From contig CAKSTL010000015.1 in assembly GCA_934500875.1 (NCBI GenBank), positions 1 through 41,895 of the forward strand: a stretch of 41,895 bases of DNA, given 5' to 3'. The position numbers were made by a program, and so were the translations under genes. Positions 7,999 through 16,372 of this stretch are shown here, in pieces; position 1 is the first letter of the stretch, and the number at the start of each line of letters is the position of its first letter. A model generated the notes under the pieces. The model was not told the origin of the DNA. It did not search any database and saw only the letters and a list, made by a program, of their open reading frames with translations. The stretch comes from an uncultured Clostridia bacterium (GTDB lineage Bacteria > Bacillota > Clostridia > UMGS1810).

Positions 7999-8367
7999 TT
8001 GAAAAAGGGCGATTTTGCCGTAATTATATCTGTTTTGTGCCTGTGGGCGGTATCGTTTTTGCCGTTTTTATCACACGGCGGAACAGGAAGCGTGTATGCG
8101 GTGATTTATCTTGACGGCGAAAAATATGCAAGCTATGCGTTAAACGGCATTGACAAGCCGAAATATATAACCGTTGAAAAGTTCGGGAAAAACGTTATTG
8201 AAATTTCAAAGTCGGGCGTGCGTGTCACGCAGAGCGATTGCAGGGACAAATTTGAGATAAAAGGCGGTATCATAAGCAAGCCGAATCAGTCGCTTATCTG
8301 CCTTCCGAACAGGCTTGTTATAAAAATTGAGGGTGGCGGTGAATCGATTGACGCAGTCACATATTAG
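7999..8367 (+). CDS. NusG domain II-containing small membrane-anchored protein
   Basis: A 122-residue protein with one N-terminal membrane helix (KKGDFAVIISVLCLWAVSFL) and an extracytoplasmic NusG-domain-II fold (PF07009), seen in VYAVIYLDGEKYASYAL, NVIEISKSGVRVTQSDCRDK and the ending SKPNQSLICLPNRLVIKIEG with the conserved Cys and Pro-Asn-Arg. Such proteins nearly always sit next to the Hpre_diP_synt_I membrane protein, as here. The role is unknown. I chose TTG 7999 because GGGG lies 8 bases before it and the residues MKKGDF are the typical family start; a GTG at 7990 is the alternative. Confidence 0.85.
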   Translation: MKKGDFAVIISVLCLWAVSFLPFLSHGGTGSVYAVIYLDGEKYASYALNGIDKPKYITVEKFGKNVIEISKSGVRVTQSDCRDKFEIKGGIISKPNQSLICLPNRLVIKIEGGGESIDAVTY

Positions 8368-8863
8368 AAAAAATGTTAATATTGCAATGCTTTGTGCGGC
8401 GGCGTCGGCAATTGGAATTCTGGAAAATTCGCTGCCGAGCCTTTCGGCAATTCCCGGAGGAAAAATAGGTGCGGCAAATGCCGTGATTGCCCTTACTTTG
8501 TACGTTTACGGAATAAAATATGCTTTTTTGATAAGCATTTTGCGCTCGCTTGTGACATCATTTGTTTTTATGGGGGCAAGCGCTCTGCCGTATTCTTTGG
8601 CGGGTGCGGTTTTAAGTATGGCAGCTATGGCTTTTCTTTACGAAAAAAAAGGTATTTCGCCAATCGGTGTCTGCATTTCGGGCGCTCTTTTCGGCAATGC
8701 GGCTAAGGTTTTTGTATCGTGTATGATGTTAAAAAGTTTTGTGCCGATTAAGTATTTTGCCTATCTTATTCCCGTATCACTCGTGTGCGGTTATGCGGTC
8801 GGGCTTTTTGTGATTTACCTTTTAAAGTATAAAAATATAATTTTGAAAGAAGACAGAAAATGA
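8348..8863 (+). CDS. Gx transporter / Hpre_diP_synt_I family membrane protein
   Basis: A membrane protein of about 171 residues of PF07456, annotated as heptaprenyl diphosphate synthase component I or Gx transporter. Five or six helices; conserved motifs are LENSLPSLSAIPGGKIGAAN near the start and FGNAAKVFV further on. It resembles ECF-type substrate-binding subunits; an export or uptake role for an isoprenoid-related or other small molecule is conjecture. The start is uncertain: TTG 8348 has GGCGGTG 6 bases upstream; GTG 8339 has GAGGG 5 bases upstream. Either start overlaps the previous gene, and the stop overlaps maf by 4 bases (ATGA), so all are coupled. Confidence 0.83.
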   Translation: MTQSHIRKNVNIAMLCAAASAIGILENSLPSLSAIPGGKIGAANAVIALTLYVYGIKYAFLISILRSLVTSFVFMGASALPYSLAGAVLSMAAMAFLYEKKGISPIGVCISGALFGNAAKVFVSCMMLKSFVPIKYFAYLIPVSLVCGYAVGLFVIYLLKYKNIILKEDRK

Positions 8864-9444
8864 AAAAAATTATTTTGGCGTCAAAATCGCCGAGAAGAAA
8901 AGAAATTTTGGAAAATCTTAACATAGAATTTGACATTCTGGCACCCGAAGCCGACGAGAAAAGCGTTGATAAATCGCTTCCGCCCGAATTATACGTTGAA
9001 AACCTTGCAAGTATAAAGGCTTTTGCGGCGGTGAAAAAATGTATTCTTGAAAAAATTGTAATCGGAGCAGATACGGTTGTTGTGCTGGATGATGAAATTC
9101 TTTTAAAACCTAAGGATAAAGCCGACGCAATAAGCATTTTGAAAAGGCTTTCGGGGCGAAAGCATCTTGTGTATACCGGAATTTGCGTTGTAAATTCTCA
9201 CACTGCAAAAACGGTTGCCGCATACGAAAAAACCGAAGTTTATTTTAAAACCCTTTCGGATGACGAGATAGAAAAATACGTTGAAAACGGCGAGTGTATG
9301 GACAAAGCCGGCGCATACGGAATACAGGGTCTGGGCAGTATTTTTATTGAAAAAATAAACGGCGATTATTTTAACGTTGTCGGGCTTCCGGTTTGCCGTC
9401 TTGTAAAAATTTTAAGAAACGAATTTTGTACGGAAATTTTGTAA
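8860..9444 (+). CDS. maf: Maf-family nucleoside triphosphate pyrophosphatase
   Basis: A 194-residue cytoplasmic hydrolase that removes pyrophosphate from non-canonical or modified nucleotides (dTTP/UTP, m5-derivatives), and in Bacillus affects septation when overproduced. The start is the family hallmark ILASKSPRRKEIL (residues 5-17). The catalytic IGADTVVVLDDEIL (residues about 68-81) and the C-terminal DKAGAYGIQGLGSIF and INGDYFNVVGLPV are intact. ATGA overlap with the preceding gene. It sits just before mreB as in many Clostridia. Confidence 0.96.
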   Translation: MKKIILASKSPRRKEILENLNIEFDILAPEADEKSVDKSLPPELYVENLASIKAFAAVKKCILEKIVIGADTVVVLDDEILLKPKDKADAISILKRLSGRKHLVYTGICVVNSHTAKTVAAYEKTEVYFKTLSDDEIEKYVENGECMDKAGAYGIQGLGSIFIEKINGDYFNVVGLPVCRLVKILRNEFCTEIL

Positions 9445-9492
9445 AAGATATACTTAAAATACAAAATTCAAGCAAAAGGAAAGGCTGAAAAT

Positions 9493-10503
9493 ATGAAAAA
9501 CGATATTGGTATGGATATTGGCACCGCAAATACGCTTATTTATATGAAATCAAAGGGAATAGTGGTAAACGAGCCGTCTGTTGTGGCAATTGACAAAGAA
9601 TATAAAAACGTTCTTGCGGTTGGGTCTGAGGCTAAAGAGATGATTGGAAAAACGCCTGCGGCTATTTTGTCCGTTTGTCCCATAAGAGAAGGCGTTATTG
9701 CGGAGTTTGACACCGCACAGTCAATGCTCAAAAGCTTTGTGAAAAAGGCGTTTTCAAAAAAAGCGTTTATAAAATCAAGAGTTGTTGTGTGCGTGCCCAT
9801 AAATGTTACCGCCGTTGAAAAACAGGTTATAAAAGACGCTCTTATAAATTCGGGCGCACGTGAGGTTTTTGTTGTTGAAAAGCCTATGGCGGCGGCAATC
9901 GGGGCTTCGCTTCCGGTGTCGGAGCCGATTGCGAGTATGATTGTCGATATCGGGTGCGGAACAAGTGAAATTGCCGTTATTTCGCTGGGTGGAATTGTGT
10001 GCGGAAAAACCGTGAAAACAGCCGGCGGAAACTTTGACAAGGCGATTGAAAAGCACATAAAAAGGGCACATTCGCTTATTATCGGCGAGCGCACGGCGGA
10101 AAAAATCAAAATCAATCTCGGCTCGGCATTTGATGTTAACGACGGCGAAACAATGGAAATAAGCGGGTCGGACTATATGACGGGACTGCCGAAAAATGCT
10201 GTTATAACGTCTGAAGAAATAAGGGGCGCCTTAAAAGAGAGCCTGATGACAATTGTTGAGGCAATAAAGGACGTTTTGGAGGATACTCCGCCCGAGCTTT
10301 CGGCGGATATTATAGAAAGAGGAATAACGCTTACCGGCGGCGGTGCGCTTATAAAGGGCATTGACAGCCTTATCAGAAAAGAAGTCGGTATGCCGGTATA
10401 CATTGCGGACAATCCGACAGAATGTACGGTAAACGGGACGGGGCTTATTCTTGACGATATCGACCTTATCAAAAAGGACAGCCTGTATCTTACTGCAAAA
10501 TAG
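9493..10503 (+). CDS. mreB: Rod-shape protein MreB
   Basis: A 336-residue actin-like ATPase that forms membrane-associated filaments and directs lateral wall synthesis. The phosphate-1 loop DIGMDIGTANTLIYMKSKGI is at residues 3-22, the phosphate-2 region IVDIGCGTSEIAVISLGGIV at about 153-172, and the adenosine loop GITLTGGGALIKGIDSLI near 279-296. Full family length. The ribosome site AAAGG lies about 9 bases before the ATG. It heads mreBCD-mrdA; no clear separate promoter is seen in the 48-base gap after maf, so it is probably transcribed from upstream. Confidence 0.97.
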   Translation: MKNDIGMDIGTANTLIYMKSKGIVVNEPSVVAIDKEYKNVLAVGSEAKEMIGKTPAAILSVCPIREGVIAEFDTAQSMLKSFVKKAFSKKAFIKSRVVVCVPINVTAVEKQVIKDALINSGAREVFVVEKPMAAAIGASLPVSEPIASMIVDIGCGTSEIAVISLGGIVCGKTVKTAGGNFDKAIEKHIKRAHSLIIGERTAEKIKINLGSAFDVNDGETMEISGSDYMTGLPKNAVITSEEIRGALKESLMTIVEAIKDVLEDTPPELSADIIERGITLTGGGALIKGIDSLIRKEVGMPVYIADNPTECTVNGTGLILDDIDLIKKDSLYLTAK

Positions 10504-10524
10504 CATAAAATTACGGAGAATAAT

Positions 10525-11346
10525 ATGTCATTTTTCAAAAACAAAACAAAGGTGCTTATCTTAACACTCACAATAATTCTGGCGGCAATTATGGCTTTTT
10601 CAACGCTTCCTTTCAAGAAGGCAAGCGTTGTTTCCAATGCGTTCGGAATGATTATTACGCCCGTTCAAAAGGGCATTGACGCTGTTGTTGACGCCACGGA
10701 AGGCTTTTTTAAATACTTTGTAGATATGAAAAATCTTGAACGCAAAAATGCCGACCTTAAAGACGAAATATCGGCGCTTAATTCGTCGCTTAGAGATATG
10801 TCGGACCTTAAAAACGAAAACGAACAGCTTCGCAGTCTGCTTGGTTTAAAGCAAAGAAATTCCGATAAAAATTATATTGCGTCCGAGGTTACGTCAAGAA
10901 ATTTCAACAACTGGTACTGCATATTAACGATTGACAAGGGCACGGACGACGGTGCGGCGCTTAACGACGTTGTACTTACAAGCGACGGTGTGATAGGATA
11001 TATCCACGAAGTGGGTACAAACTGGGCAAAGGTCACCGGAATTATAGATTCCTCATCTTCTGCGGCGGCAATTGCAAGAAGGACGGGCGATAAATCGGTT
11101 GTTGAAGGCGATATCAACCTTATGCAGAACGGGCAGTGCAAGATGCCGTATATCCCGAAGGAATCGGGAATACTTGCGGGGGATGAAATATATACTTCGG
11201 GCGACGGCGGCGTATATCCGGAGGGGCTTTTTATCGGCACCGTTGAAGAGATTGTAAATTCCGATGACGGTATGTCGAAAGAGGCGGTTATAAAAACGGG
11301 CGCCTCGCCGTATGACGTAAAGTGCGTGTTTATTCTTAAAAAATAA
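10525..11346 (+). CDS. mreC: Rod-shape protein MreC
   Basis: A 273-residue bitopic protein that links MreB to the periplasm-side or wall-side elongation machinery. One N-terminal helix (residues about 11-27), a coiled coil (residues about 68-110: NLERKNADLKDEISALNSSL and SDLKNENEQLRSLLGL) and two beta-barrel domains of the MreC fold (YIASEVTSRNFNNWYCILTI; DGVIGYIHEVGTNWAKVTGI; GDEIYTSGDGGVYPEGLFIG). Full length. ACGGAG site 8 bases before the ATG. Confidence 0.95.
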   Translation: MSFFKNKTKVLILTLTIILAAIMAFSTLPFKKASVVSNAFGMIITPVQKGIDAVVDATEGFFKYFVDMKNLERKNADLKDEISALNSSLRDMSDLKNENEQLRSLLGLKQRNSDKNYIASEVTSRNFNNWYCILTIDKGTDDGAALNDVVLTSDGVIGYIHEVGTNWAKVTGIIDSSSSAAAIARRTGDKSVVEGDINLMQNGQCKMPYIPKESGILAGDEIYTSGDGGVYPEGLFIGTVEEIVNSDDGMSKEAVIKTGASPYDVKCVFILKK

Positions 11347-11362
11347 CGGGGGATTTTAAAAC

Positions 11363-11872
11363 TTGAAAAGATATAAGGAATTTTTGTGGATTTTAATACT
11401 TTTTCTTTTGCAGACTACCCTCTTTGCACGGTATAAGATTTTAGGAGTTGTGCCGAACGTGGTTCTGGTGTATCTTGTGGGAGTGTTTTGTGTAAATTCA
11501 GTGCCGGTTGCGGCGCTCTCGGGCGTGTTTGCGGGGCTTATGCTGGATTGGATGTCGGGAAGAGCCGGCGTCAATGCGCTTATTCTTTTGTACCTCGGAA
11601 CGCTTGTTTCTTATGTTTCGGCAAAGTTTTTCTACAAAAGGCTTATTTACATAGTTTTGCTCACATTCGCAGCTGACGTTTTGTTCAGCTTAACTTTTCT
11701 TGCGCTGAATTTTTACATTTGGGGTATTTTTGTGAATTTTGCGTCGTTTGTGCGCATATTTTTGCAGGCTGCTGTTGACTGCGCACTGTCGGTTATTTGT
11801 TATTTTGCCTATGTAAGGCGCAGAGATAAAGAAAATGCCGGACTTTCATTTAAAAAGGAAGTGATTTTTTGA
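11363..11872 (+). CDS. mreD: Rod-shape protein MreD
   Basis: A 169-residue integral membrane protein with about five helices, matching MreD in size and position between mreC and mrdA. Typical segments are LQTTLFARYKILGVVPNVVL at the start and GVFAGLMLDWMSGRAGVNAL in the middle. Acts in the elongasome with MreC and the PBP2/RodA pair. It starts at TTG 11363 with GGGGG 10 bases upstream, and its stop overlaps the TTG of the next gene (TTGA), implying coupling. Confidence 0.9.
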   Translation: MKRYKEFLWILILFLLQTTLFARYKILGVVPNVVLVYLVGVFCVNSVPVAALSGVFAGLMLDWMSGRAGVNALILLYLGTLVSYVSAKFFYKRLIYIVLLTFAADVLFSLTFLALNFYIWGIFVNFASFVRIFLQAAVDCALSVICYFAYVRRRDKENAGLSFKKEVIF

Positions 11873-13821
11873 ACGAAAAGCTTTACAACAAGCATTTTAT
11901 AATAATAACAATATTTTTTGCACTGTTCTTTTTAATATTCTACCGTCTTGTAAATCTTCAGGTTATAAACGGAAAAAGCTATTATGAAAAGGCGCAGAAC
12001 AGGCTTTTGAATTCTCAGGTTGTTCCTGCCCCGAGGGGAGAAATAACCGACAGATACGGCAGGGCTTTTGTTACGAACGAAACGGGTTTTTCGGTTGAAA
12101 TCACTAAAAATTCAGACACAGATAACGATACGCTTAACAGAACAGTTTTAAACGTTATAAACGTTCTTAACGACCACAACGAAAAATATACGGATAACCT
12201 TCCCGTTACGTATTTTCCGTATGAGTACACAAGTGATGATGAAAAATTTGCGCTTGACGAAAGCGGAAAAAATAAACTTACCGCTCCCGAAAAAATGGCG
12301 GTTCTGTTTAAAAAATACGGTATTGACGAAAAATACAGTGAGAACGAAAAGCGCCTTCTTGCAGGTGTGCGCTATGAAATGGAAAGCAGAAATTTCAGCA
12401 CCGTTACGCCGTTTACGCTTGCCGCAGGCGTTTCGCTCGATACGGTTACGATTTTAAAGGAACAAAAACTTTCGTTCCCGAATGTCAGCATTGTTACAAG
12501 GCCGGTGCGCAAATATCCGCACGACGGTCTGGCTTCTCACGTTCTCGGCAGGGTGGGAATTATATATAAGGAAGAATTTGAAGCATTAAAGGGCGAAAAC
12601 TATTCAATGAACGCAATTATCGGAAAAGACGGAATGGAAAAATACCTTGAGCGCTATATTCGTGGCAAGGACGGAAAAATGGTTGCACGTCAGACAATAA
12701 GCAACACGCTTTCGGGCAGCGAAAATATTTCGCCCATTCCGGGCAACAATGCTGCGCTTACGATTGATATGGATTTGCAAAGAGTTGCGCAGGATTCGCT
12801 TGCCGAGGTTGTTTCGGGCATACCTTCTGCGTCGGGGGGAAGCGTTGTGGCGATTGATGTGCAAAACGGCGGTATTCTGGCGATTGCAAGCTATCCTACA
12901 TATTCGCTTGAAAACTTCGACAGAGATTACGAGAGTATGTCAAAAAACCCGAAAAAGCCTATGTTTAACCGTGCAATCGGCGGTGTTTACGAACCGGGCT
13001 CGACTTTTAAAATGATTACGTCGGTTGCGGCTCTTGAGGGCGGATATATCACACCGCAGACCAAAATTAACGATAACGGAGTGTTTGAACTTTCAAACCA
13101 GAAATTCAACTGCTGGATTTGGACAAGCCAGCATCAGACGCACGGCAGCATAAATGTTTCGGAGGCATTGAGAGATTCGTGCAACTATTTTTATTACACT
13201 CTCGGCAACAAAATGGGAATTGACGAAATGTTAAAATGGGGCAGAAACTTTGGAATTGCCGAGCTTACGGGAATTGAAATTCCGGGTGAGGCGAGGGGAA
13301 ATCTTGCTTCTCCCGAATATAAACAGGAGGTTTTTAAAACGCCGTGGTATCCGGGCGATACCGTGCAGTGCGCAATAGGGCAGTCTTTTAACCTCTTTAC
13401 GCCGATTGAGCTTGCAAGCTACACTGCAACCATAGCGAACGGCGGCACACGCTACAGGGCGCATCTTCTTAAAAATGTTAAAGATTATAAAACGGGCAAA
13501 GTTGTGTTTGAGCCGGAAACGGAAAAATTGGGGCAGGTTGAAATGAGCAAAAGCACGTACGACGCTGTAACAAAGGGTATGAGGCTTGTTGCGTCCGAAG
13601 GAACGGCAAAGTCGTATTTTGAGGATTTCGGCATTGAGGTTTGCTGTAAAACCGGCTCCGCACAGGTTGGAAAAAAGGATGCAAACGGTGTGTTTGTGTG
13701 CTATGCGCCGTATAAAAACCCCGAAATCGCCGTTGCGGTTGTGGTTGAGGCGGCAGGTTCGGGAAGCAGCACAATTCCTATTGCAAAAAATATTTTGAAA
13801 GAATATTTCAATATTGAGTAA
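11869..13821 (+). CDS. mrdA: Penicillin-binding protein 2 (elongation transpeptidase)
   Basis: A 650-residue class B PBP: cytoplasmic N-terminus, one membrane helix (residues about 9-30), dimerisation domain with PAPRGEITDRYGRAFVTNE, and a C-terminal transpeptidase. Catalytic motifs are complete: S378-T-F-K381 in EPGSTFKM, S437-C-N439 in DSCNYFYY and K594-T-G596 in CCKTGSAQ. It cross-links peptidoglycan during side-wall growth with RodA, for which no gene is present here. TTG 11869 start, AAGGAAGTGA about 5 bases upstream. Last gene of the mre cluster. Confidence 0.96.
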   Translation: MNEKLYNKHFIIITIFFALFFLIFYRLVNLQVINGKSYYEKAQNRLLNSQVVPAPRGEITDRYGRAFVTNETGFSVEITKNSDTDNDTLNRTVLNVINVLNDHNEKYTDNLPVTYFPYEYTSDDEKFALDESGKNKLTAPEKMAVLFKKYGIDEKYSENEKRLLAGVRYEMESRNFSTVTPFTLAAGVSLDTVTILKEQKLSFPNVSIVTRPVRKYPHDGLASHVLGRVGIIYKEEFEALKGENYSMNAIIGKDGMEKYLERYIRGKDGKMVARQTISNTLSGSENISPIPGNNAALTIDMDLQRVAQDSLAEVVSGIPSASGGSVVAIDVQNGGILAIASYPTYSLENFDRDYESMSKNPKKPMFNRAIGGVYEPGSTFKMITSVAALEGGYITPQTKINDNGVFELSNQKFNCWIWTSQHQTHGSINVSEALRDSCNYFYYTLGNKMGIDEMLKWGRNFGIAELTGIEIPGEARGNLASPEYKQEVFKTPWYPGDTVQCAIGQSFNLFTPIELASYTATIANGGTRYRAHLLKNVKDYKTGKVVFEPETEKLGQVEMSKSTYDAVTKGMRLVASEGTAKSYFEDFGIEVCCKTGSAQVGKKDANGVFVCYAPYKNPEIAVAVVVEAAGSGSSTIPIAKNILKEYFNIE

Positions 13822-13828
13822 ATTTTTG

Positions 13829-13857
13829 TAGACAATTGGGAAAATATATGCTAAAAT
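13829..13857 (+). promoter_or_regulatory. Promoter for minD
   Basis: TAGACA (13829-13834), 17-base spacer, TAAAAT (13852-13857). It separates minD-mgsA-LUD from the mre genes. Confidence 0.65.
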
Positions 13858-13887
13858 TAATATGTTGAGCTTCGGAGGTGTAAAAAA

Positions 13888-14658
13888 TTGGGCGAGGTTT
13901 ATGTTATAACATCAGGCAAGGGCGGCGTCGGTAAGACTACTGCCGCTGCAAATATAGGCATCGGGCTTTCTCTGGAGGGAAAATCCGTTATTCTTATTGA
14001 TACAGATACAGGACTTCGCAACCTTGATATTGCCGTCGGGCTTGAAAATGAAATAGTTTACGATTTGGTTGATGTTGTAAACGGCGACTGCGAGTTAAAG
14101 CAGGCTGTTGTTGTTAACCGCAGCCAGAAGGGTCTTGCGGTGCTTCCGGCGGCGCAGACAAAAAATCAGCAGGCTGTTACCGGCGAGCAGATGAAAAAAT
14201 TGTGCGGCGAGCTTAAAAATATTTTTGACTATGTTATTATAGATTGTCCCGCAGGCGTCGATTACGGCTTTGAAACGGCAATCTCTGCCGCAGATAAGGC
14301 TATTGTCATCACAACTCCGGATTTGTCGTCAATGCGTGATGCGGACAAGGCGATAGAGCGTCTTTATGAAAATGAAATTGAAGATGTAAAGCTGATTATA
14401 AATAAAATTTATCCTAAGCTTATGGGAAAAGAGCTTCCGTATGCTGACGAGGTGCTTGACTATCTGCGTATTAATCTTTTGGGAATAATTCCCGAGGATA
14501 TAAAGCTTGTTATTGCGTCAAATTCGTCAAAAGCGGTGGTTACGGATGAAAAATCCATCTCGGGCGAGGCATTCAGAAACATTGTAAAGCGCATTGAGGG
14601 ACAGTATGTTCCGATTATAGATTTTGACTGCAAACGAAAATTAAAAAGATTTTTATAA
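13888..14658 (+). CDS. minD: Septum-site-determining ATPase MinD
   Basis: A 256-residue ParA-type ATPase that binds membrane when ATP-loaded and recruits division inhibitors to keep FtsZ away from poles. The deviant Walker A is SGKGGVGKTTAAAN (Lys11, Lys16), with switch I/Walker A-prime IDTDTGLRNLDIAVGLEN, Walker B FDYVIIDCPAG and the switch region VITTPDLSSMRDADK. The short basic C-terminus (DCKRKLKRFL) is the likely amphipathic membrane-targeting helix. TTG start with a perfect GGAGGTG 7 bases upstream. Unlike most Clostridia, no minC lies upstream and no minE downstream; the neighbours are mrdA and mgsA. Confidence 0.93.
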   Translation: MGEVYVITSGKGGVGKTTAAANIGIGLSLEGKSVILIDTDTGLRNLDIAVGLENEIVYDLVDVVNGDCELKQAVVVNRSQKGLAVLPAAQTKNQQAVTGEQMKKLCGELKNIFDYVIIDCPAGVDYGFETAISAADKAIVITTPDLSSMRDADKAIERLYENEIEDVKLIINKIYPKLMGKELPYADEVLDYLRINLLGIIPEDIKLVIASNSSKAVVTDEKSISGEAFRNIVKRIEGQYVPIIDFDCKRKLKRFL

Positions 14659-14675
14659 AAAAGGGGTTTGGTTAA

Positions 14676-15092
14676 ATGAATATCGCACTTATAGCACACG
14701 ATAAGAAAAAAGAATTGATGGTTCAGTTTTGTATTGCTTATAAAGGTATTCTTGCGCATCACAATCTTGTTGCGACAGGAACTACAGGTTCGCTTATTAT
14801 AGATGCTACCGGACTCAACGTACATAGATTTTTGTCGGGTCCGCAGGGCGGTGACCAGCAAATCGGCGCAAGAATTGCGTATAATGAAATTGACCTGGTG
14901 CTGTTTTTCAGAGACCCGCTTACCGCACAGCCTCACGAACCTGACGTAAACGCACTTTTAAGGCTTTGTGATGTTCACAACATTCCGCTTGCCACAAACG
15001 TTGCAACCGCCGAGGTGCTTGTAAGAGGTATGGAGCGCGGTGACCTTGAGTGGCGTGACATTGTAAATCCAAAGAGCAACAGAAATATTTAA
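14676..15092 (+). CDS. mgsA: Methylglyoxal synthase
   Basis: A 138-residue cytoplasmic enzyme that converts dihydroxyacetone phosphate to methylglyoxal and phosphate, a bypass relieving sugar-phosphate stress. Family hallmarks: NIALIAHDKKKELMVQF at the N-terminus, TGTTGSLI (phosphate binding, residues about 34-41), SGPQGGDQQIGARI (with the catalytic Asp, about 54-67), FFRDPLTAQPHEPDV (75-89) and DVHNIPLATNVATAEVLV. Full length. AAGGGG site about 10 bases before the ATG; 17 bases after minD, so cotranscribed. Confidence 0.97.
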   Translation: MNIALIAHDKKKELMVQFCIAYKGILAHHNLVATGTTGSLIIDATGLNVHRFLSGPQGGDQQIGARIAYNEIDLVLFFRDPLTAQPHEPDVNALLRLCDVHNIPLATNVATAEVLVRGMERGDLEWRDIVNPKSNRNI

Positions 15093-15107
15093 TTTGAGGT
15101 GAGGTTT

Positions 15108-15758
15108 ATGGATAATCTTATAAAAGAAACTATAGAAAATTTGAAGAAAAACAATATGGACGCATATTATGCCGACACGAAGGATGATGTTTGCTCTATT
15201 GTGAAAACGCTTATAAAAAATGGCGACACAATAACGAGCGGCGGCTCTGTAACGCTTAAGGAATGTGGCATTATCGATATGTTAAGGGGCGGCGAATATA
15301 ATTTTCTTGACAGATACAAGGACGGTCTTACAAACGTGGAGCGGGAAAAAATTTATCTCGGCGCATTCACTTCGGACGTATATTTTATGAGCAGCAATGC
15401 CATTATAAAAAGCGGAGTTCTGTATAATGTGGACGGAAATTCAAACAGGGTTGCGGCGCTGTTGTACGGTCCGAAATCCGTTATTGTTATTGTGGGAAAA
15501 AACAAAATTGTAAATAATTTTGACGAGGCGGTAAAGCGTCTTAAAACAGTTGCGGCGCCGCTTAATACAAAAAGGCTGGAATGTCCCACTTATTGCAGAG
15601 AAAAGGGCGAGTGCGTCTGTGCGTCGCTCGGTGCAGAGGAGCCGTATGCAGGATGTGCCGGCAGCGGAAGAATTTGCGCAAACTATGTTATAAGCGCTTA
15701 TCAGAAGCATAAAGACAGAATAAAAGTTATTATCGTGAACGAAAATCTCGGATATTAA
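15108..15758 (+). CDS. LUD-domain (LutC/DUF162) protein
   Basis: A 216-residue cytoplasmic protein of the LUD domain (PF02589), named for the lactate-utilisation LutB/LutC proteins. Recognisable pattern: DNLIKETIENLKKNNMDAYY, then TSGGSVTLKECGIIDML, LGAFTSDVYFMSSNAIIKSG, DGNSNRVAALLYGPKSVIVI and GKNKIVNNFDEAVKRLK. The C-terminal portion has a Cys cluster (CPTYCREKGECVCAS, CAGSGRICANY) seen in the stand-alone clostridial forms. It is not accompanied by lutA/lutB, so a lactate role is unproven. I chose ATG 15108 over TTG 15099 because TGAGGTGAGG sits directly upstream. Last gene of the minD unit; a bidirectional terminator follows. Confidence 0.85.
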   Translation: MDNLIKETIENLKKNNMDAYYADTKDDVCSIVKTLIKNGDTITSGGSVTLKECGIIDMLRGGEYNFLDRYKDGLTNVEREKIYLGAFTSDVYFMSSNAIIKSGVLYNVDGNSNRVAALLYGPKSVIVIVGKNKIVNNFDEAVKRLKTVAAPLNTKRLECPTYCREKGECVCASLGAEEPYAGCAGSGRICANYVISAYQKHKDRIKVIIVNENLGY

Positions 15759-15765
15759 GGCATAC

Positions 15766-15827
15766 AAAAAAGCAGACTGTCAAAGTTGCTCATCTTTACG
15801 AGCGGCCCTCAGTCTGCTTTAATTTTT
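15766..15827. terminator. Bidirectional terminator between LUD gene and spoVG
   Basis: AAAGCAGACTG (15769-15779) pairs with CAGTCTGCTTT (15810-15820), with an inner GCTC/GAGC hairpin, flanked by an A-tract on the left and AATTTTT on the right. It serves both convergent genes. Confidence 0.85.
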
Positions 15828-15839
15828 ATGTAAGGGGAA

Positions 15840-16103
15840 CTATTCCTCTTCTTCGGCATTGTTATACGCTTCAATAACAGCGTCCTCAATAAGCTTTCTT
15901 GTTTCAATGTTAATAGGATGTGCAACATCTTTGAATGTTCCATCCTTCAATCTTTTGTTAGGCATTGCAACAAAAATCTTATCATTGTTTTCAATAACCT
16001 TTACATCGTGAATTGCAAAACAATCATCAATTGTGATTGACGCAATGGCACGCATTTTGCCCTCCGTGGAAAATTTTTTGATTTTAATACTTGTAATGTT
16101 CAT
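15840..16103 (-). CDS. spoVG: SpoVG regulatory protein
   Basis: An 87-residue nucleic-acid-binding regulator. In Bacillus and relatives SpoVG affects sporulation, septation and virulence genes by binding RNA or DNA. The sequence is a textbook member: VKIKK-type start (MNITSIKIKKFSTEGKMRAI), SITIDDCFAIHDVKVIE and FVAMPNKRLKDGTFKDVAHP, then an acidic C-terminus. AAGGAGA precedes the ATG by 10 bases. Monocistronic behind a perfect-consensus promoter, which suggests high expression. Confidence 0.97.
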   Translation of the reverse strand: MNITSIKIKKFSTEGKMRAIASITIDDCFAIHDVKVIENNDKIFVAMPNKRLKDGTFKDVAHPINIETRKLIEDAVIEAYNNAEEEE

Positions 16104-16142
16104 AACACCCGTTCTCCTTTGCGGTTAAATATGTATATTGGA

Positions 16143-16171
16143 ATTATATCCCAAATTGTATAAAATGTCAA
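16143..16171 (-). promoter_or_regulatory. Perfect-consensus promoter for spoVG
   Basis: On the minus strand TTGACA (plus 16166-16171), 17-base spacer, TATAAT (plus 16143-16148). Exact sigma-A consensus at both boxes. Confidence 0.9.
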
Positions 16172-16308
16172 TAATTTAAAACTTACGACACAAAAATTTG
16201 TGTATTTTATACATAACGTGTATCATCCTTTTAGTAGAAATGCAATAACGCAAATATGAATAATATTTTGCCTTCAAACGAAAAATTATATTAGCATAAC
16301 AAAAAACA

Positions 16309-16337
16309 TTGATTTTTGTTATGCAATGTGGTATACT
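16309..16337 (+). promoter_or_regulatory. Promoter for manA
   Basis: TTGATT (16309-16314), 17-base spacer, TATACT (16332-16337) with TGG immediately before it (extended -10). The 137 bases between this and the spoVG promoter are AT-rich with nothing else I can name. Confidence 0.75.
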
Positions 16338-16372
16338 GACTAATAACAGTAATTTGGAGGGAAGTGCAAAAA

